This document shows, one piece after another, positions 1 through 10,640 of a stretch of DNA of 64,000 nucleotides (position 1 is its first letter; every line of letters begins with the position of its first letter). Both the position numbers and the translations under genes were made by a program. The notes beneath the pieces are model-generated. The model worked only from the letters and a program-made list of their open reading frames with translations. It was not told where the DNA came from and ran no database searches. The DNA is taken from contig NC_052517.1 in assembly GCF_014356525.2 (NCBI RefSeq), positions 2,486,742-2,550,741 of the forward strand, given 5' to 3'. Origin of the DNA: Nilaparvata lugens (Eukaryota > Arthropoda > Insecta > Hemiptera > Delphacidae).

Positions 1-87
1 AGGACCTTAAGTTCCAAATTTCAAGTCATTCCGTTAATTGGGAGATGAGATATCGTGTACACAGACGCACATACACTCATACACACA

Positions 88-152
<65 letters not shown>

Positions 153-313
153 ACACACACCACACACACCACACACAGACCATTACCCAAAAACCAGTTC
201 TTTGGACTCAGGGGACCTTCAAACGTATAGAAATTTAGAAATTGGGGTACGGATAGCAATTCGGAAAGCAATACTTTCCTTACCTATGGTAATAGGCAAG
301 AAAAGTAAAAATC
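1..313 (+). mobile_element. FamF element (CA-containing), 3' part
   Basis: The sequence matches the last third of an element also seen at 26008-26945, 38486-39310, 50766-51600 (-), 55782-56590 and 63021-63655 (-). The order is constant: a block beginning GGACCTTAAGTTCC, a CA microsatellite, then GGACCTT and AAACGTATAGAAA, and a terminal hairpin built from GGAAAGCAATACTTTCC and ending in GGCAAGAAAAGT. The window edge cuts off the 5' part. No coding capacity is visible, so it is non-autonomous; the class is unknown. Confidence 0.75.
77..178. repeat. CA microsatellite with CACC interruptions
   Basis: A run of CA dinucleotides broken by several ACCACA steps. It is the internal microsatellite of the FamF element and is much longer here than in the copies at 26.8 or 56.4 kb, so its length varies between copies. 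The His/Thr and Val/Cys frames it opens are artefacts. Confidence 0.95.
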
Positions 314-407
314 AGTCATCATATTTCAATAATATATTAATAAATATTGATATTATATTTAAAATTTTGTTAGCGATTCTTTGTAATAAATAATTGTTGT
401 TTTGCAG

Positions 408-516
408 CGTGACCAGCGTGAGCGACTCTACAGGCTTCGTCTTCTTCTTCTTCTTCTGCTACATCTCTTCTTTATCCTGCTCTCTTTTGCTGATCATTCT
501 TATAGCTGGAAGCTGA
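408..516 (+). CDS. Possible terminal coding exon with a hydrophobic C-terminus
   Basis: A good acceptor (a T-rich run, then TTTTGCAG) precedes position 408. With one base completing a codon, a frame of 35 codons runs to TGA at 514-516. Its product starts VTSVSDSTGF, continues with a run of Phe and ends LLLIILIAGS, which looks like a single C-terminal membrane segment. AATAAA occurs at 792-797, about 280 bp downstream, as a possible polyadenylation signal. A second frame is also open (RDQRERLYRLR, then a Leu run), helped by a TTC/CTT microsatellite. The upstream exon would lie outside the window. I do not recognise the protein; the hydrophobic run may simply reflect CTT repeats. Confidence 0.3.
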
Positions 517-807
517 CGACGATTTGATGATGTTTCACAAAACTGTGAGTTAGTTTTAGATTTACCTACCCCCGTTTGCACAAAAGTCTGTTAAATTTTA
601 ATGCCGATTGAATGCAGATTGATGATGTGGTGTAGAAATTGAAATAGACATAATATCTGTATAATATTTGGACAATTTGAAACAAATTTGGACAATTTAA
701 ATTAGGAAATTGAAGAAGTTTATTGAAGAAGTTTTGGACAATGGCCAGTTTTTTTTTATTTTCCGATCATTGTATTGTTTGTGCTAACCTTAATAAATAG
801 GCCTAAA

Positions 808-908
808 TGCCACGAGAACCGATCAGAGAAGCCGTCTTAACAGAAAAAACTTCTGGTTTGTTTCTCGTGGAATTTAATCATAATTAAAATTTAACAGGCT
901 TATGTGCA
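808..908. mobile_element. FamB fold-back MITE, decayed
   Basis: Contains the inverted arms typical of FamB: CCACGAGAACC...CAGAGAAG and, inverted, TCTCGTGGAATT...TTAAAATTTAACAGGC followed by GTGCAACTGGG. A diverged outer arm (TTTGCACAAAAG) lies near 573. Better copies are at 14010-14166, 15605-15757, 21917-22072, 31347-31492, 46078-46212 and 54958-55115. Confidence 0.6.
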
Positions 909-941
909 ACTGGGTCTTAGAGTGTAGAATTATCTGAATGT

Positions 942-1590
942 CTATAGTGAGGTCCACGTTACAATGGCAGTGTTTGATTAACATTAGTGTTGCTATCCTT
1001 GTCTATTATTCCACAAAGCAGATAGCTCTATCCTGTTTTGTATCAAATTATGATGTTGTGTATCAAGTTGTGATGATACTGTATCATATTGTCGAACACT
1101 AATATTGCTATATTGAGGTCCACGGTATAATGGCAGTATTTGATTAACATTGGTGTTGCTATCCTTGTCTATCATTCCACAAAGCAGATAGCGCTATACT
1201 CTTCTCTTTCTCGTTTTGCTCTGTTGCCAGATCGATTTTCAACAATGTAGAAATATAATCAACCACATATTTCATTATGAAAATTAATTATGAAATTAAT
1301 AAAAACTATAATTTCTTGCTTAATAAAATATAATTTATTATTTTAAACGAGAATGAGCAGTTGATATTACATCAATAAACCTGTAACAGTTACCGTCTAT
1401 AGAAGGCATTGACAAGACAGAGGATCGGCAACGTTGTTCTGCTATCTTTCTCCACTGCTATTATAACGTGCACCTCACTATAGAACAAGAACAACCACAA
1501 CATGATACAGTATCATCTCAACTTGATACACAACACCATAATTTGATACAAGACTGGATAGAGCTATCTTCTTTGTATGACAGTAGTTTT
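942..1590. repeat. FamA (CTATAG) MITE array
   Basis: Starts with the terminal repeat CTATAGTGAGGTCCACG followed by TTACAATGGCAGT. The inverted form, ending CACCTCACTATAG, is met near 1483. Internal blocks typical of the family follow: GATACAGTATC palindromes, GATAGACAAGGATAGCAAC or its reverse, and CTTGTCTATCATTCCAC. Units are partly repeated, so this is a small mixed array rather than one clean element. Confidence 0.8.
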
Positions 1591-1826
1591 GTTGATAGAT
1601 TTTTAAATTCTAAACTTTGCACCTATAGTGATATTTACGTTTCATAAAGTCAGTTGAAATGATAGAACGGCAGAATTGCCAATTCTCTATTGCCACCGTC
1701 TTGTGTAGTGGATAGATGTGATCCAAAGTCATCCTAGTTTATCTGATCTGATATTTTATTCATTGAAGCCTAGTTTTCACTAGTGGAGTCAGTGGTCGAG
1801 TAACTGGCATACTAACTCTACTCTAC

Positions 1827-2389
1827 CATAGAGAAACAATAGCGTAAGTAGATAGCCCATGTTATAGGGCGTTTATGTCGTAACTTTTACTGTTATCTCA
1901 AGCCGATTACTGTCGATTGTTTTCGATTTTTACTGTTTTGATCGGGCAAAAGTGTATGAACGGCACAATATTGATTGATTGAGTACTTTATTTATGTAGA
2001 TAACAATATATACTGGCTTATACACTTATATACAATAGCTTACAATACAGCAAAATTATAGATGAATTTACATTATATAGACTAAGAAAATAATTATTGA
2101 ACTGTACATGATATGAAAAAGCAATTTGTAATATAATAACTATAGATAATAATCATATTGTTATGCATCTACATGAATTGGCGGAGCTTTGGACATATCA
2201 ATGCCATTCTTCGGAAAGAATATTGAAAATATCCTCCCCACTAACTCTCTACCAAATATGAGAGACTACCAGCGTCATAAAGCTTCATGGGAAAGAACTA
2301 CGTGGACTATCAGCTTGAGATAACAATAAAAGTTGCGACATAAACGCCCTATAACATGGGATATCTACTTATGCTATTGTTTCTCTATG
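1827..2389. mobile_element. FamC (CATAGAG) MITE interrupted by a retroelement tail
   Basis: Terminal inverted repeats begin CATAGAGAAACAATAGCG and end TTTCTCTATG, with arms of about 90 bp that include ACTGTTATCTCAAGCCGAT. The element is flanked by a perfect 7-bp direct repeat ACTCTAC (1820-1826 and 2390-2396). A FamD tail is inserted in its middle at 1971-2256. No transposase is encoded. Confidence 0.88.
1971..2256 (-). mobile_element. FamD non-LTR retrotransposon 3' tail
   Basis: On the - strand it reads TTTGGTAGAGAGTTAGTGGG ... AATAAAGTACTCAATCAATCAA, a truncated retroelement 3' end with a TCAA-repeat tail and an internal AATAAA. It splits the FamC MITE; joining the flanks restores GGCACAATATGAGAG, with up to 5 bp (AATAT) duplicated. 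Other copies are at 27206-27491, 42167-42455, 59722-59983 and 62412-62699. Confidence 0.82.
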
Positions 2390-2428
2390 ACTCTACTTAC
2401 TTGGTCGAGTAACTGTTTTCACTACAAT

Positions 2429-2703
2429 CATAGAGAAACAATAGTGTAAGTAGATATCCCATGGTATAGGGCATTTATGTCGCAACTTTTACTGTTATCT
2501 CAAGCCGATAGTTCATGTAATTCTTTCCCGTGAAGCTGTGTGACACTGATAGTCTCTCATATTGTGCCGTTCATATACTCTCACTCCAAAAAAACAGTAA
2601 AATTCGACAATAATCGACAGTAATCGGCTTGAGATAACAGTAAAAGTTGCGACATAAACGCCCTATACCATGGCATATCTACTTACACTATTGTTTCTCT
2701 ATG
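2429..2703. mobile_element. FamC MITE, intact copy
   Basis: A complete 275-bp element with CATAGAG...CTCTATG ends. It is flanked by a perfect 7-bp duplication CTACAAT (2422-2428 and 2704-2710) and lies only 40 bp from the previous copy. Confidence 0.9.
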
Positions 2704-2776
2704 CTACAATTGAGTATAGTAGGTAAAGTGTGTTGTCTAGTGAACAGAACTTACCCTTTTGGGCCGTCCATGCCTC

Positions 2777-3245
2777 CACTGGAACCGATTTCGTCCGAAC
2801 TAGCATCGGCCGAAACTACCGAACTCGTCCGAACGATCCCCCAACAAAGCTATAGATGCTCGTCCATTGCAACAGGTTCATACGGCCGTCTACGGCCGAT
2901 CAAGTTTTCGATCCGAATTGAATGGGATTTTCCGGCTCTATCCGGCCGAAGTCGAGCTGAGAAAACATCATCCTAACCTCAACACTGTTTCACAGTCTTG
3001 TCTGTTTTTGGTTTTTGAACTTGTTCTGTTTTATAAATCTTTTTTATTATGTTTGTGAGTAAACACTCGCAGAAGAATGACTTTGCCTACTAACTAGCTT
3101 GCCACTTCACTTTGTGGCAACCAGCCAACTACTCAACTAGACTGACGAAAACGGTTCCAATGGACGACCATATTCGGCCGAATTAACGGCCGGCAGATTC
3201 GTCCGATCCAACGGCCGATAGGATCGGTTGAATACGGTTCCAGTG
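2777..3245. mobile_element. Possible MITE with CACTGGAACCG ends
   Basis: The left end CACTGGAACCG and right end CGGTTCCAGTG are inverted. The interior is unusually GC-rich, with repeated CGGCCG and TTCGTCCGA motifs near both ends. No clear target duplication was found. An open frame across it has no recognisable domain. Confidence 0.5.
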
Positions 3246-3295
3246 AACGGTTATACTAAAATGTCAATACTTTTTAAAAAATTAACAATAACTGG

Positions 3296-4524
3296 TACTT
3301 CTGTGAACAGTAGACCGCACGCAGTATTCTCATCCACAAGTACCTGATTGAAACTATAGACCTTATGGAAATACAGCAATAGACTGGCTTCTCCACACAT
3401 CTGTATAATCACTTGTCAGCTGATTTATGACGAATAATTCTATAGTCTGATTTTTACTCTAATATTGGCGTATGAAGGAGGCTCCTTTTCCCTTTTATAC
3501 TAGTAGTTCTGTGAACAGTAGACCTCACGCAGTATTCTCATCCACAAGTACCTGATTGAAACTATAGACCTTATGGAAATACAGCAATAGACTGGCTTCT
3601 CCACACATCTGTGTAATCACTTGTCAGCTGATTTATGATGAATAATTCTATAGTCTGACTTTTACTCTAATATTGGCGTATGAAGGAGGCTCCTTTTCCC
3701 TTTGATACTAGTAGTTCTGTGAACAGTAACCGCACGCAGTATTCTCATCCACAAGTACCTGATGACACTATAGACCTTATGGAAATACAGCAATAGACTG
3801 GCTTCTCCACACATCTGTATAATCACTTGTCAGCTGATTTATGACGAATAATTCTATAGTCTGATTTTTACTCTAATATTGGCGTATGAAGGAGGCTCCT
3901 TTTCCCTTTTATACTAGTAGTTCTGTGAACAGTAGACCTCACGCAGTATTTTCATCCACAAGTACCTGATTGACACTATAGACCTTATGGAAATACAGCA
4001 ATAGACTGGCTTCTCCACACATCTTGTAATCACTTGTCAGCTGATTAATGATGAATAATTCTATAGTCTGATTTTTACTCTAATATGGCGTATGAAGGAG
4101 GCTCCTTTTCCCTTTTATACTAGTAGTTCTGTGAACAGTAACCTCACGCAGTATTCTCATCCACTAGTACCTGATTGACACTATAGACCTTATGGAAATA
4201 CAGCAATAGACTGGCTTCTCCACACATCTGGTAATCACTTGTCAGCTGATTTATGATGAATTCTATAGTCTGATTTTTACTCTAATATTGGCGTATGAAG
4301 GAGGCTCCTTTTCCCTTTTATACTAGTAGTTCTGTGAACAGTAGACCTCACGCAGTATTCTCATCCACAAGTACCTGATTGACACTATAGACCTTATGGA
4401 AATACAGCAATAGACTGGCTTCTCCACACATCTGTGTAATCACTTGTCAGCTGATTTATGATGAATAATTCTATAGTCTGATTTTTACTCTAATATTGGC
4501 GTATGAAGGAGGCTCTTTTTCCTT
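3296..4524 (+). repeat. 204-bp satellite, six tandem copies
   Basis: Six head-to-tail units start near 3296, 3502, 3712, 3916, 4122 and 4325. Each begins TAGTTCTGTGAACAGTA and ends GAAGGAGGCTCCTTTTCCC. Units differ by single substitutions and small indels. Further single units lie at 51640-51800 and 52005-52230, with a start fragment near 50379. There is no coding potential. Confidence 0.92.
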
Positions 4525-4715
4525 TTCTATTATCCTTGAAATGCAAATTTCCAAAAACCTTGTATATACGTCGACGCGCAATTTAAATGAACATACCTGT
4601 CAAATTTCATGAAAATCTGTTACCGCGTTTCGCCGTAATGCGCAACATTTAAACATTAGAGAAATGCCAAACCGTCGACTTGAATCTTAGACCTCACTTC
4701 GCTCGGTCAATAAAT
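4525..4715 (+). repeat. Dispersed repeat downstream of the satellite
   Basis: Holds TTGTATATACGTCGACGCGC, then ACCGCGTTTCGCCGTAA, then AGACCTCACTTCGCTCGG and TCAATAAA. The same sequence follows the satellite units at 51800-51995 and 52220-52430, so one satellite unit plus this tail is probably the original dispersed element and the array expanded from part of it. Confidence 0.7.
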
Positions 4716-4835
4716 TGATATTTTTAGTAAATTAAAACCTATCAACACTTGAATAAATTAACACTTTTTATAAATTATACTTTTAATAAATGGACAATAT
4801 TTATTAAACTTGATAGCCTACGGCACGACTCTACT

Positions 4836-5050
4836 ACTCTACTAGCTGGAGACTGTTTTCATTAGTATAGTAGTGGTAGAGTAGAGTGAGAAGCGGTGGT
4901 GGGGGAAGGCAAGTGGTAGAGTACTATCCCACTCTACTCTACTAAAAACTAGTACTCTACCATGAACGTTTTCGTTGGGAGAGTTCACAAATAGTTATTA
5001 CTTTCTACCACTAACTCTCAACCAAAAACCAATGAAAACCAGGCTTGATG
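4836..5050. repeat. GTAGAGTA-rich fold-back region
   Basis: Many short copies of CTACTCTAC and its complement GTAGAGTAG, on both sides of a GGTGGTGGGGGAAGG core. It can form hairpins. A short related stretch is at 1790-1826. I see no gene in it. Confidence 0.45.
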
Positions 5051-5159
5051 GATAAAACAGGTGGAAACCCATATTAACTCAATATTAACTGTTTAATCTT
5101 GTTGTTAATAAAATGCTTTCAATTCAATTCTTTCTTTACTCAAATAAATAAACTATCTG

Positions 5160-5845
5160 CGCTAATATGGCTACTGCTTTGTGGAATGATAGACAGGATA
5201 GCAACACCAATGTTAATCAGGTGCTGACTTTATAACGTGGACCTCACTATAGAACAGAACAACCCAACATGATACAGTATCATCTCAACTTGATACACAA
5301 CACCATAATTTGATACAAAACAGGATAGAGCTATCTGCTTTGTGAAATGATAGACAAGGATAGCAACGCCAATATTAATCAGGTGCTGACTTTATAACGT
5401 GGATCTCACTATAGCAATTAGTGTTCGAAAAATATGATTCAGTATCATCTCAACTTGATACACAACACCATAATTTGATACAGAACAGGATAGAGCTATC
5501 TGCTTTGTGGAATGATAGACAAGGATAGCAACGCCAAAATTAATCAGGTGCTGACTTTATAACATGGACCTCACTATAGAACAAGAACAACCACAATATG
5601 ATACAGTATCATCTCAACTTGATACACAACACCATAATTTGATACAGAACAGGATAGAACTATCTGCTTTGTGTAATGATAGTGTTCCACATACCGACAA
5701 TATGATACAGTATCATCTCAACTTGATACACAACACATAATTTGATACAGAACAGGATAGCGCTATCTGCTTTGTGGAATGACAGACAAGGATAGCAACA
5801 CCAATGTTAATCAGGTGCTGACTATAACGTGGACCTCACTATAGT
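5160..5845. repeat. FamA MITE-derived tandem array
   Basis: Four or more units of roughly 175 bp. Each holds the AACGTGGACCTCACTATAG end, GATACAGTATC, CTTGATACACAACACC and a GATAGACAAGGATAGCAAC block. They run head to tail in one orientation, like a satellite, although each unit carries only one MITE terminus. Confidence 0.8.
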
Positions 5846-5949
5846 AGCCAATTGTACATAGATATTGGATTGGTTCATTCAACAGAGACAGAAGTTTCGT
5901 TTTTAGACTATTTTTGAAAATTTCAATCACTTCGCCCCGGGCTGTTTAC

Positions 5950-6265
5950 ACATCGTAGGCTTAAACTGAATCTGATCAGCTGGTGGATATTATTCCAAAT
6001 ATTAATAAAAGTAATGGATAGTTTGCAATGTCAGTTTAAACTCAATCTGATCAGCTGGTGTTTTGAATAAATAAATTGTGGACAGCTTGCCCAGAGTGAG
6101 TTTGAACTGAATCGAATCAGTTGGTGAAAATGCATCACCGCATTGTGTAGGTACCCTTTGTTGTGAAGTGTCAGTTTAAACTCAATCTGATCAGCTGGTG
6201 TTTTGAATAAATAAATTGTGGACAGCTTGCCCAGAGTGAGTTTAAACAAATTCCGATCAGCTTTT
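5950..6265. repeat. Tandem TTTAAACT...TGATCAGCTG repeat
   Basis: About five units of roughly 70 bp, each starting near AGTTTAAACTCAATCTGATC and AGCTGGTG. Units at 6027-6100 and 6168-6241 are nearly identical. AGCTGGTG/CAGCTG motifs recur at a regular interval. Short open frames here are repeat-derived. Confidence 0.75.
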
Positions 6266-6485
6266 CATTTGAATCCAAATTGTGTGCCGTTTGTAGACAG
6301 AGAGTTTGAACGGATTCGGAACAGCTTATGCTTTAAACGCTAAACAATTTATCACACATTACGATAAATTAATCATGAGTTTAAATTTTAGCCAACAGCT
6401 GCTCAGATTCTGTTTAAACTGTGAAAACAGCCTCGATGATTATGGTTTTGAGGATTCAGAGAGAATAGAATATTTTATTTTTAAA

Positions 6486-6715
6486 AAATCTGGTGTGGTG
6501 CACTCACACAACTTTCCTTGCCGTTATGAAAATTTAACACCTGACGCTAGTGTTCACACGCATCTCAAGTAGCCTATACTATTCAAAGATCCAAGCCAAA
6601 CATAGAAGAAATATTTCACATTATTATCACTAATATATTCGTTATAGATTTTTACTTTCCTGCCCTACGTAAGGAAAGTATTGCTTTCCGAACAAAATTT
6701 AAAAAAAATTGGTCT
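6486..6715. mobile_element. FamF element fragments
   Basis: The 5' end GGTGTGGTGCACTCACACAA followed by CTTTCCTTGCC, and 150 bp later a stretch starting TTTTTACTTTCCTGCCC and holding GGAAAGTATTGCTTTCC (the 3' end in reverse orientation). The middle of the element is missing. Confidence 0.6.
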
Positions 6716-7116
6716 CTCTCTCTTCCTCTGTGATTCTCAGATAGAGTACTGTAACAGTGTTGAGTTTCAAATAGATTGCAGTGCAGTAAAAGTGTTACAA
6801 TTTCATTGGAATATACACTGATCATATTTATACAGTAGGTGCAATGAAATTGTAGCATTATTACTATAATTCCTATTTCCAGTGTGGTGATGTTTGAAAT
6901 GTACAAATAAATTATGGTCTATGTAGTGTTTCATTTATTTTCCCATCATTAATCTAATTGAAACTCATAGTTGTTCAGTGTAAATTGAAAAGTGGTATTG
7001 ATTATGATAACAATGAATATTTGGATGATTGCAGAAACAAAATATCCATGTAACTGTAACAATATGATCATGTAATAATTGATTGTACCTTAGTTCACTC
7101 AAACTTATTTGATTCA

Positions 7117-7251
7117 CTTTTTGTGTAGTTGAGAAGTTGATATTGTGATAATTATTCATATTGAATGAAAAAGACTAAGAAAATTGTCATAAAACCACTG
7201 ATTTTTTTTCAGTGGTTTTTTGGACAATTTCTTAGTCTTTTTCATTCATCA
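7117..7251 (-). mobile_element. FamG palindromic retroposon, short copy
   Basis: Flanked by a perfect 12-bp direct repeat TTATTTGATTCA (7105-7116 and 7252-7263). Read on the - strand, it starts GAATGAAAAAGACTAAG, folds back on itself (ACCACTGAAAAAAAATCAG hairpin) and ends CTCAACTACACAAAAA. The long duplication and A-rich tail point to retroposition. Larger copies lie at 17889, 18964 and 25686. Confidence 0.85.
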
Positions 7252-7563
7252 TTATTTGATTCAAATTACAACAGTTACTGTTCACTTTCTGAATCCACCA
7301 TATAGCCTAGGTACTGTATCTCTATATGAACCATCCAATAGAATGTACAATAAAAATGTTAAAATCATTATTTATAATTTAGAATACTATTATAGAATTG
7401 TTATGTCAATAGAAAAATTGAGAGAAATGATTGTACTTTTTAACAATAACATAGTTATATAGTTTGAATTGATCACATACTTAGTCTTAAGATCCTCTAT
7501 CTATTCCCAATTAACCTTACACCAGACCACCCACTGTCTCAATCTGTTCACTGAATAATTAAC

Positions 7564-8604
7564 CTTCCACATCTCCTCAAACTTAAGATTGACAACTAGA
7601 GTTTCTACCTTCCACCTCCCCCTCCTCAATCTTGAGATCAACAACTAAAGTTTTCTACCTTCCAACTCCCCCTCCTCAATCTTAAGTTCGACAATTAAAG
7701 TTTCTACCTTCATCAATCTTAAGATCGACAACTAGAGTTTCTACCTTCAACCTCCCCCTCATCAATCATAAGATTAACAACTAGAGTTTCTACCTTCAAC
7801 CTCTCCCTCTTCAATCTTAAGATTGACAACTAGAGTTTCTACCTTCAACCTCCCCCTCATCAATCTTAAGATTGACAACTAGAGTTTCTACCTTCAACCT
7901 CCCCCTCATCAATCTTGAGATTGACAACCAGAGTTTCTACCTTCAACCTCCCCCTCATCAATCTTGAGATTGACAACCAGAGTTTCTACCTTCAACCTCC
8001 CCCTCCTCAATCTTAAGATTGACAACTAGAGTTTCTACCTTCAACCTCCCCCTCCTCAATCTTAAGATTGACAACTAGAGTTTCTACCTTCAACCTCCCC
8101 CTCCTCAATCTTAAGATTGACAACTAGAGTTTCTACCTTCAACCTCCCCCTCCTCAAGCTTAAGATTGACAACTAGAGTTTCAAACTCCCCCTCCTCAAG
8201 CTTAAGATTGATAACTAGAGTTTCTACCTTCAACCTCCCCCTCCTCAAGCTTAAGATTGACAACTAGAGTTTCTACCTTCAACCCCCTCCTCAATCTTAA
8301 GATTGACAACTAGAGTTTCTACCTTCAACTCCCCCTCCTCAATCTTAAGATTGACAACTAGAGTTTCTACCTTCAACCTCCCCCTCCTCAAGCTTAAGAT
8401 TGATAACTAGAGTTTCAACCTTCCCCTCCTCAAGCTTAAGATTGTCAACTAGAGTTTCTACCTTCAACCTCCCCATCCTCAAGCTTAAGATTGACAACTA
8501 GAGTTTCTACCTTCAACCTCCCCCTCCTCAAGCTTAAGATTGACAACTAGAGTTTCTAACTTCAACCTCCCCCTCCTCAAGCTTAAGATTGACAACTAGA
8601 GTTA
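7564..8604 (+). repeat. 49-bp minisatellite with internal palindrome
   Basis: About 20 units of CTTCAACCTCCCCCTCMTCA + ATCTTAAGATTGACAACTAG + AGTTTCTAC. Each unit centres on the perfect 14-bp palindrome CAATCTTAAGATTG. In the distal half many units read CAAGCTTAAGATTG instead, so variants are blocked rather than mixed. It is strongly strand-asymmetric (pyrimidine-rich on +). Confidence 0.93.
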
Positions 8605-8868
8605 AGATTGAAAGAAAGACAATTTTCCAGTATATATATATTTATTTATAAGAACACATGAATATAGATATTGAATAACAATATAGATTGTAAATTTGAA
8701 GAACAATAAAGTTTGAATAAATCAACCACCTTGTTTGTATATTTTTTTATGTACATTATTCCAAATTCCATATTCTATATATATATTCAATATTCCAAAT
8801 TCCATATAATTCAAAAATTCAATTCCATTTTTTTTTTTTTTTTTTTTTATTTCCTCCTCTTCATCTAG

Positions 8869-9232
8869 ATTCAGGTTTACAGTGAAACGTTCACTGTCGA
8901 AAAGTCCCCAAGAAAAAACGGGCACTAATCTTTCCGTCCAAGTACTGGCACCTGGCTCCATGTGTTCCTGGCCCCCCCAATGTAGTGAGTGGTCCCACCC
9001 ACGCCAAAGGGCGCATTGAGCCTGACTGGACCACAAAGAGCCAGGTGACAGTTTTCCCTCCCCAGAAGGGAGAGGGTCAAATCCCCCATGGGGGCTTTTC
9101 CTCCCTCGAAGGGGAAGGGAAAGTTCCCCAAAGGGGGGGGAGAAGAGTGGTTCCCCTTCTGAAGGGGTAACTCCCACTTCTACCGAAGAGGGGGTGGCCC
9201 CTCCAAAAGGAGTGAGAAGATTGATGAAAGAG
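8869..9232 (+). CDS. Possible coding exon, Pro/Gly-rich, two frame breaks
   Basis: A very strong acceptor (long T run, then TTCCTCCTCTTCATCTAG) and a strong donor (GAAAGAG/GTAAGTGC) bound 364 bp. Three open segments in sequence cover it: FRFTVKRSLSKSPQ..., then PPNVVSGPTHAKGRIEPDW...FSSLEGEGKVPQ, then GEKSGSPSEGVTPTSTEEGV ending RRLMKE at the donor. They are joined by one-base shifts exactly at a C7 run (8972-8978) and a G8 run (9133-9140), in opposite directions, so the frame is restored overall. That fits sequencing errors in homopolymers or an old pseudogene. The opposite strand is also open because the GAAGGGG repeats are near-palindromic. No domain is recognised; it could be an intrinsically disordered segment. 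Minisatellites lie on both sides. Confidence 0.4.
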
Positions 9233-9624
9233 GTAAGTGCATGTCTAGACCATCATGAGGGGGGAGGAACACACAAGTAGTCTACGCTAAAAGAGTGTTG
9301 CCACACTTATTTGTTGTTGCATCTGTCAGAATATTGAACTTAATTATTGAAACATGTCAATATAATACAAATAGTTATGCCAAAAAAGTGCAAAGAAGAA
9401 AATAGGGGTCTGAAGGACAAAATTAATATCAAGATTGATTACTAAAGTGGATTCAGTCAAATGAATGAAGGGAGGGGGAGGGGGAGGGGTTGTGTGAATG
9501 GAATGGATTGTAGTGAAGGCAGTTGTGAATAGAAAGGGATTGCCAAAGTGATGATAGCTACAGAAGATTGGAAGATATTGCAGTATGAAACGAGGGGGTG
9601 ACAATGAGATGAGCAAGTTATCAT

Positions 9625-10640
9625 GATAGTGGAGGATGAGCAAGCTGAAGTAATAGGATGGTAGGGGAATAGCAGACTGGTTATTGTGGATGGAGACAAA
9701 AAAATACCAGGATAAGGATACAGAGATAGGAATGATAGCAAGGAATTGTGGAAGGAGACAGAAAATATCAGGATATGGATAAAGGGGTAGGAATAATAGA
9801 AGTAAATTGTAGGAAGGGACAAAAAATACCAGGATATGGATGAAGAGGTAGGAATGATAGAAGTAAATTGTGGAAGGAGACAAAAAATACCAGGATATGG
9901 ATGAAGGGGTGGGAATGATAGAAGTAAATTGTGGGAAGAGACAAAAAATACCAGGATATGGATGATATGGGGGTAGGAATGATAGCAAGGAATTGTGGAT
10001 CGAGACAAAAAATACCAGGATATGGATGCAGGGGTAGGAATGATAGCAAGGAATTGTGGATAGAGACAAAAAATATCAGGATAAGGATACAGATATAAGA
10101 ATGATAGCAAGGAATTGTGGATAGAGACAAAAAATATCAGGATAAGGATACAGATATAAGAATGATAGCAAGGAATTGTGGATAGAGACAAAAAATACCA
10201 GGATATGGATGGAGGGGTAGTAATGATAGCAAGGAATTGTGGAAGGAGACAGAAAATATCAGGATAAGGATACAGATATAAGAATGATAGCAAAGAATTG
10301 TGGATATAGACAAAAAATATCAGGATATGGATAAAGGGGTAGGAATAATAGAAGTAAATTGTAGGAAGGGACAAAAAATACCAGGATATAAATGAAGGGG
10401 TAGGAATGATAGCAAGGAATTGTGGAAGGAGACAAAAAATACCAGGATATGGATGAAGGGGTAGGAATGATAGCAAGGAATTGTGGAGGAAGACAAAAAT
10501 ACCAGAAGGATACAGGGATAGGAATGATAGCAAGGAATTGTGGAGGAAGACAAGAAATACCAGGATTTGGATGAAGGGGTAGGAATGATAGCAGTGAATT
10601 GTGGAGGAAGATGAAATATATCAGGATAAGGATGCAGAAA
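9625..10640 (+). repeat. 61-bp minisatellite
   Basis: About 16 units of roughly 61 bp built on GGAATGATAGCAAGGAATTG, GACAAAAAATACCAGGATAT and GATGAAGGGGTA. Two unit types alternate irregularly (AGCAAGGAATTGTGG and AGAAGTAAATTGTRG). All long - strand open frames here, rich in Phe, Ile, His and Tyr, are translations of this repeat, not genes. Confidence 0.93.

Noticed and set aside
38..393. Three overlapping His/Thr-rich frames
   Set aside because: Direct products of the CA microsatellite inside a FamF element.
3296..4524. CRISPR-like regular repeats
   Set aside because: Units are about 204 bp, contiguous, with no unique spacers; it is a satellite in eukaryotic DNA.
5230..5245. CCTCACTATAG resembles the T7 RNA polymerase promoter
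   Set aside because: It is the terminal inverted repeat of FamA, present dozens of times, and lacks the TAATACGA part of a T7 promoter.
9344..10553. Long - strand open frames of 120-358 codons
   Set aside because: They are translations of the 61-bp minisatellite, with repeating hydrophobic peptides and several overlapping frames open at once.
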